From GCA-003244245 sp050699715 (GTDB taxonomy: Bacteria; Actinomycetota; Actinomycetes; Mycobacteriales; Pseudonocardiaceae), in assembly GCA_050699715.1 (NCBI GenBank), contig JBOHFR010000022.1:1-64000 (forward strand): 64,000 nucleotides of DNA, in the 5' to 3' direction. The translations under genes and the position numbers were made by a program. Under the pieces are notes generated by a model that searched no databases, was not told the DNA's origin, and saw only the letters and a list, made by a program, of their open reading frames with translations. Positions 60,707 to 64,000 of the stretch are shown piece by piece; position 1 is the first letter of the stretch; each line of letters begins with the position of its first letter.

Positions 60707-61313
60707 GATGACACCCCCCGGTGACTCGTCAGCTCGTAACCGTAACAACCAGCGCGTGCGACGCTAGCGACAACCCCAATCGCAGCGCAAGGTCCCGGGC
60801 AGTAATCAGCACCAAGGTGCAATGGCGACTGTTACGAAGGTCGTATCTCCACTGTCAGGAGCTCTCCACTTCCGAAGAGCGGAATTGTTGTTACGGCCGT
60901 GTTGCACGCCTGATGGGGACGCCCTGGACACCTCAGGACGGTCGAAGTAGGTGAGCAGCTCGCCGCGCCAGGCGTGGGGGCCGTGCTGACCGCGCAGCCG
61001 TCTCGGTAGGGGCTGCGGCCAGCCAGCCAACGCACCTGGCCGGTGGCTCTCGGCGGGCACGGCCGGCGATGGGGAGCGCCGCGATGGTCGCAGGCGCTGG
61101 ATTCACGATCACGTCGCGGTGCCGGTAGCAGGGCTGCTGCCGAGCTGGATTTTTGGCCGGCAGTGTATTAATCGGGATGGCTGCGCTCTCTAAGAGATTG
61201 GTTGAAGAGAACACACGAGAGAGAATTTACGAAAAATTCATGATCACATGTAAGACGTGCTCTTGACCTCTCTCCGCGGAAGAAGAGGGGTCCCCGGGGA
61301 GGGGCTGAAAGAC
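60707..61313. other. 607-base regulatory gap
   Basis: Between the OmpR-type regulator and the kinase at 61314. No complete gene is seen. A short minus-strand stretch at about 60936-60985 (HAWRGELLTYFDRPEVS) resembles part of an ISL3-type transposase but is too short to call. The last 150 bases are relatively AT-rich and probably contain the kinase promoter. Confidence 0.4.
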
Positions 61314-62369
61314 ATGCCGGATGATCCTATTCTGCCTGTTGAGTTGCGCGAGGAGATCGTCTCCAGTTTCGAGCACCGCCTGCGCGCGCAGGGGAGCCCG
61401 ATCCTGGACAGTGTCCACGCCCACGAACAGATACTGGGCCAAGCACGATTAATACTCGACGAAGTCGTCGACAGCTACCGAGAGGTTACCGAGAGTATTG
61501 ATCCTAGCCCGAGGTCACTGCGCGGCGTCGAGATCGGCCCCAGCCAGGCAATCGAGGCGATGGATCCCGCGGATTCGCTGCACGCGGCGAGCGTGCTGTT
61601 CGAGATCGCTTTACCCGTTGTGCGGCGAGCGCTCTCGGGAGTCGGACAGCCCGACGCTCAGGCCGCGCTGATGCTGAACCGAGTGGTCATGAGCTGGGTC
61701 GCCTCGGGCGCCGTGTCCCACACCGTGCTCGCGATCAAGACCATCCGCGACGCACATCGCGCCGAGCTGGCGCGACTGGCCAGGGACCTGCATGATCGCG
61801 CCGCCCACGCCATAGGCGTGGCCCTCCAGAACCTCGAGCTGCATGAGGTGCATGCCAGCCGAGATGCAGCCCGAGCGCAGGAGAAGCTCCACCGCGCACG
61901 GGAGGCCATGCTGCAGGCGCTGGACAGTGTCCGGCAATTCTCCATCGAGTTGCGCATAACGGTGCGACCTGAAGAATTCGAGCAAGCCCTCAGAGAGTAT
62001 CTGGCGGCCAACGCTGACGGCAACGTCCTGACCAGCGTCGAGATCATCGGTGACATCGCGATACTGCCCCGGGAGGTGTGCGAGCAAGTCTATTACACGC
62101 TGCGGGAGGCGATTCGCAACGCGCTGGTGCACTCCGGTACCACTCGGCTGGACGTCACCATCGGAATCAGTGAATCTCACCTGCACGCTCGGGTGTCCGA
62201 CACCGGCCAGGGATTCTCGGTCAAGGAGGCGACAAACGCACTCAAGGGTCATGGCCTGTCCTCAATGCGGGAGCGGGTACAGCTGATCGGCGGGGAGCTG
62301 CGGCTGTCCAGCCTGTTGGGTCACGGCACCACGGCGGAGATCTCGATTCCGCTCGGCAGGATGCCGTAG
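61314..62369 (+). CDS. soluble NarL-type sensor histidine kinase
   Basis: About 351 residues without membrane helices. The N-terminal 170 residues form an unassigned helical sensory region. HisKA_3 carries the phospho-acceptor in LARDLHDRAAHAIGVALQNL; the HATPase has REAIRNALVHSG, VSDTGQGFS and GHGLSSMRERV, all intact. ATG 61314 follows GGAGGGG; an upstream in-frame start at 61257 is less likely. It is coupled to the regulator at 62369 (one-base overlap). The signal is unknown and cytoplasmic. Confidence 0.88.
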   Translation: MPDDPILPVELREEIVSSFEHRLRAQGSPILDSVHAHEQILGQARLILDEVVDSYREVTESIDPSPRSLRGVEIGPSQAIEAMDPADSLHAASVLFEIALPVVRRALSGVGQPDAQAALMLNRVVMSWVASGAVSHTVLAIKTIRDAHRAELARLARDLHDRAAHAIGVALQNLELHEVHASRDAARAQEKLHRAREAMLQALDSVRQFSIELRITVRPEEFEQALREYLAANADGNVLTSVEIIGDIAILPREVCEQVYYTLREAIRNALVHSGTTRLDVTIGISESHLHARVSDTGQGFSVKEATNALKGHGLSSMRERVQLIGGELRLSSLLGHGTTAEISIPLGRMP

Positions 62370-63022
62370 TGAACGTCAACAACGGGGCTATCTCAGTCGT
62401 CCTCGTGGACGATCACGCACTGTTCCGCGAGGGGGTGGCCGAGTTGCTCGCCAGCGACAGCACCTTCCACGTCGCCGCCCAAGGCTCCGACGGTGCACAG
62501 GCGCTGGCCCTCGTCGCGGAGCACCGCCCAGACGTGGTGCTGGTCGACGTCGAGATGCCCGGACCCGGTGCCCGGGCGACGGTCAGCAGACTACGCCAGG
62601 AGCACCCCAACACCCGAATCATCGTGCTCACGATGCACGACAAACCTGAGCTGGTCCGGGAACTGCTGAGCCAGGGCGCATCGGCCTTCCTGGTCAAGAC
62701 GATCACGCGCCTAGAGCTCATCGCGGCGGTGCGCTCGGTGGTGACCAGCCGGGGCAACGTCGTGCTGTCGGTGTCCCGCCGCACGATCAACCATCTGGAC
62801 AATCCGCCCCCCAACACGGCACTGTCCGCACGCGAGCTCGAGGTGCTGCGCCTCGCTGCGCTCGCCATGAGCAACGCTCAGATCGGCAAGCGGCTACTCA
62901 TCACCGAGGGCACGGTCAAGCGCCACCTGACCAATGTCTACGCCAAGCTTGGTGCGATCTCACGGGTCGATGCGATCAGGAAGGCGACCATCGCCTGCCT
63001 GATTCCCAGCATCGACTCGTGA
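62369..63022 (+). CDS. LuxR/NarL-family response regulator
   Basis: 217 residues. DD in VLVDDHALFREGVAELLA, phospho-acceptor Asp in VVLVDVEMPG, Lys in FLVKTITRLE, and a LuxR HTH LSARELEVLRLAALAMSNAQ, IGKRLLITEGTVKRHLTNVY. GTG start overlaps the kinase stop codon by one base. Cognate partner of the preceding kinase. Confidence 0.93.
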   Translation: MNVNNGAISVVLVDDHALFREGVAELLASDSTFHVAAQGSDGAQALALVAEHRPDVVLVDVEMPGPGARATVSRLRQEHPNTRIIVLTMHDKPELVRELLSQGASAFLVKTITRLELIAAVRSVVTSRGNVVLSVSRRTINHLDNPPPNTALSARELEVLRLAALAMSNAQIGKRLLITEGTVKRHLTNVYAKLGAISRVDAIRKATIACLIPSIDS

Positions 63023-63399
63023 GCCGTCGACGGCCGCTACGACCCGGACACTGGAGAATGAGCAGACGCCCTGCTCCCTGATCTCGACTGGGGGCAGGGG
63101 GCAGCCTTGTGATTCGATAATCTTCGCGGCGACGTGCGCGACCAGCCGGTCATCCGGGACACCCTCATCACACTCGGCCCCCCACAACTTGATGCGATCT
63201 CCTGCCCCGCCACCGGTGCCATCCCTGGATCAGCAGTGGGTGCGACATAGCGCGCCGCATGAGGACCGCTTGGGCCGAACAGACCATGAGCGGGGCGTCT
63301 TGACGCCAGCAATCGACCGTTGGGCGCGGTCGGGCGACGAGGGCTCTCAGGTCTGGACGAGATGACGATCCGTCTCTATAGAGTTCCGCGCCATGCGGA
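63023..63399. other. noncoding stretch after the regulator
   Basis: No open frame here shows recognisable similarity and several short frames overlap on both strands. It is followed by the strong hairpin at 63400-63432. I see no RNA gene or repeat in it. Confidence 0.4.
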
Positions 63400-63432
63400 C
63401 GCCACCCGTCCCTGTCGCAGGGACGGGTGGCG
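63400..63432. terminator. strong 15-bp stem-loop
   Basis: Arms CGCCACCCGTCCCTG and CAGGGACGGGTGGCG are perfectly complementary around a 3-base loop. There is no T tract, but in high-GC actinobacteria such hairpins commonly end transcripts. It lies 377 bases beyond the kinase/regulator pair and before the cupredoxin-like gene. Confidence 0.65.
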
Positions 63433-63564
63433 CAGTGCTGGTGAGTAGGAAAAGCTTCCGGCGTACATGGTCGAGGTCGGGCTGAAGGAGGCCGAGGACG
63501 ACACGCCGGACGGAGGGGGCAGCGGCTGTCTGCGGCGAAGCTGGAGCAGGAGATCGACAAAGGA

Positions 63565-64000
63565 GTGTTCACAGATGTTCAAGCGGGTCAAGCCACCACG
63601 TTCACACTGAAAACAATCCCAGAAAATGGCTTGCGCTACATGGTCGTCGATCCGATGGAAATGGAACACGTACCATTCAATAAGCCGGGAACCTTCACGC
63701 TTACCAGCCAGGAGCACCCTGGTGCGAACCTCACAGTGGTCGTCTCTTCGAAACCGGGTTCCACCTGTGGTGAAACACCTGTCGCCACCAACGATTTCGG
63801 CGCGGTCCATGCCTTCACGCCGACGACGGCGACCATCACCCAAGGGCAGAGTATTATCATAGCGAACCTGTCCGGTCAGACGCTGCGCGTTACGAGCAAT
63901 CCGGATCTCGGCGCGGGCATGGGCAGCCAGTTGTATCATCCAGGCGAGCGTCAGACCATCCTCTTCACCGACGACGGGACCTACGTCTTTACGGCACAAG
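63565..64000 (+). CDS. cupredoxin-like protein, 3' end outside the window
   Basis: The frame is open from 63445 to the window end. From GTG 63565 it reads MFTDVQAGQATTFTLKTIPE onward, with beta-strand-rich sequence and a second part FTPTTATITQGQSIIIANLS, LRVTSNPDLGAG, TILFTDDGTYVF resembling plastocyanin-type domains. No signal peptide is seen after the only good start codon, so the true start may lie upstream behind a frameshift, or the protein may be cytoplasmic. Copper ligands cannot be judged because the C-terminus is cut off. Confidence 0.5.
   Translation, partial: MFTDVQAGQATTFTLKTIPENGLRYMVVDPMEMEHVPFNKPGTFTLTSQEHPGANLTVVVSSKPGSTCGETPVATNDFGAVHAFTPTTATITQGQSIIIANLSGQTLRVTSNPDLGAGMGSQLYHPGERQTILFTDDGTYVFTAQ

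Noticed and set aside
60936..60985. Possible ISL3 transposase scrap (HAWRGELLTYFDRPEVS)
   Set aside because: Only 17 residues resemble the family and the similarity stops abruptly; kept as a remark, not a feature.
1..64000. CRISPR arrays, rRNA genes or complete tRNA genes
   Set aside because: No regularly spaced repeats of CRISPR type, no rRNA-like sequence and no complete tRNA cloverleaf were seen on reading; a covariance-model scan was not possible.

Overview
The base composition (high GC, strong third-position GC), frequent GTG starts and gene families (DUF6350 next to sucCD, PspC-type sensor kinases, XRE regulators with divergent small partners, DUF6247, DUF6879) point to a high-GC actinobacterium, most likely a member of the Pseudonocardiaceae. 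The family assignment is inference; no rRNA or marker comparison was possible.

Layout. Bases 1-5.4 kb hold a quinone oxidoreductase, a decayed mosaic of gene fragments, a sigma factor, and an XRE regulator divergent from a small 81-residue protein. 5.4-16.1 kb carries an Hsp70-like ATPase fused to an outside-facing beta-propeller, a run of histidine-kinase-like proteins around one LuxR-type response regulator, a beta-helix lipoprotein, a dienelactone-hydrolase lipoprotein, a PrsW-like protease and a stray sigma region 4 fragment. 16.2-27 kb is mostly conserved chromosome: a PadR regulator with a large palindrome, DUF6350, sucD, sucC, an icmB-like B12 subunit, an M23 peptidase, pcrA, chorismate mutase and a Ser/Thr kinase. 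27-34 kb looks like an accessory island. It has a truncated toxin-like gene, a second copy of the 81-residue gene with its hairpin, a second XRE regulator, a frameshifted peptidase E, an ISAzo13 transposase scrap, a frameshifted NB-ARC/TPR protein paired with DUF6879, and the 3' half of a tRNA-Pro that looks like an attachment site. 34-37.6 kb is an envelope-stress locus (LuxR response regulator and PspC kinase, divergent from a PspC/LiaF-like protein).

37.7-60.7 kb is a type II polyketide gene cluster. The main operon runs leftward from 58.7 kb: flavin monooxygenase, TcmI/JadI-type cyclase, KS-alpha, KS-beta, ACP, three acetyl-CoA carboxylase genes (accDA fusion, accB, accC), ketoreductase, didomain aromatase/cyclase, second flavin monooxygenase, O-methyltransferase and a halogenase-like flavoprotein. 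Beyond an IS4-type element and an 82-bp MITE lie two more methyltransferases, a DinB/maleylpyruvate-isomerase-like protein and an NmrA-like reductase. The gene order oxygenase-cyclase-KS-KS-ACP-KR-aromatase-oxygenase is the one known from angucycline clusters, and the chain-length-factor gate residues fit a C20 chain. The predicted product is therefore an O-methylated, possibly halogenated angucycline-type decaketide, with dedicated malonyl-CoA supply. The left edge of the cluster is decaying: a methyltransferase pseudogene, a truncated MarR gene and an oxidase remnant. No transporter, resistance gene, glycosyltransferase or phosphopantetheinyl transferase is visible in the window.

59-63 kb carries regulators (zinc/HTH protein, OmpR-type regulator with a substituted acidic pocket, NarL-type kinase/regulator pair). 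The window ends inside a cupredoxin-like gene.
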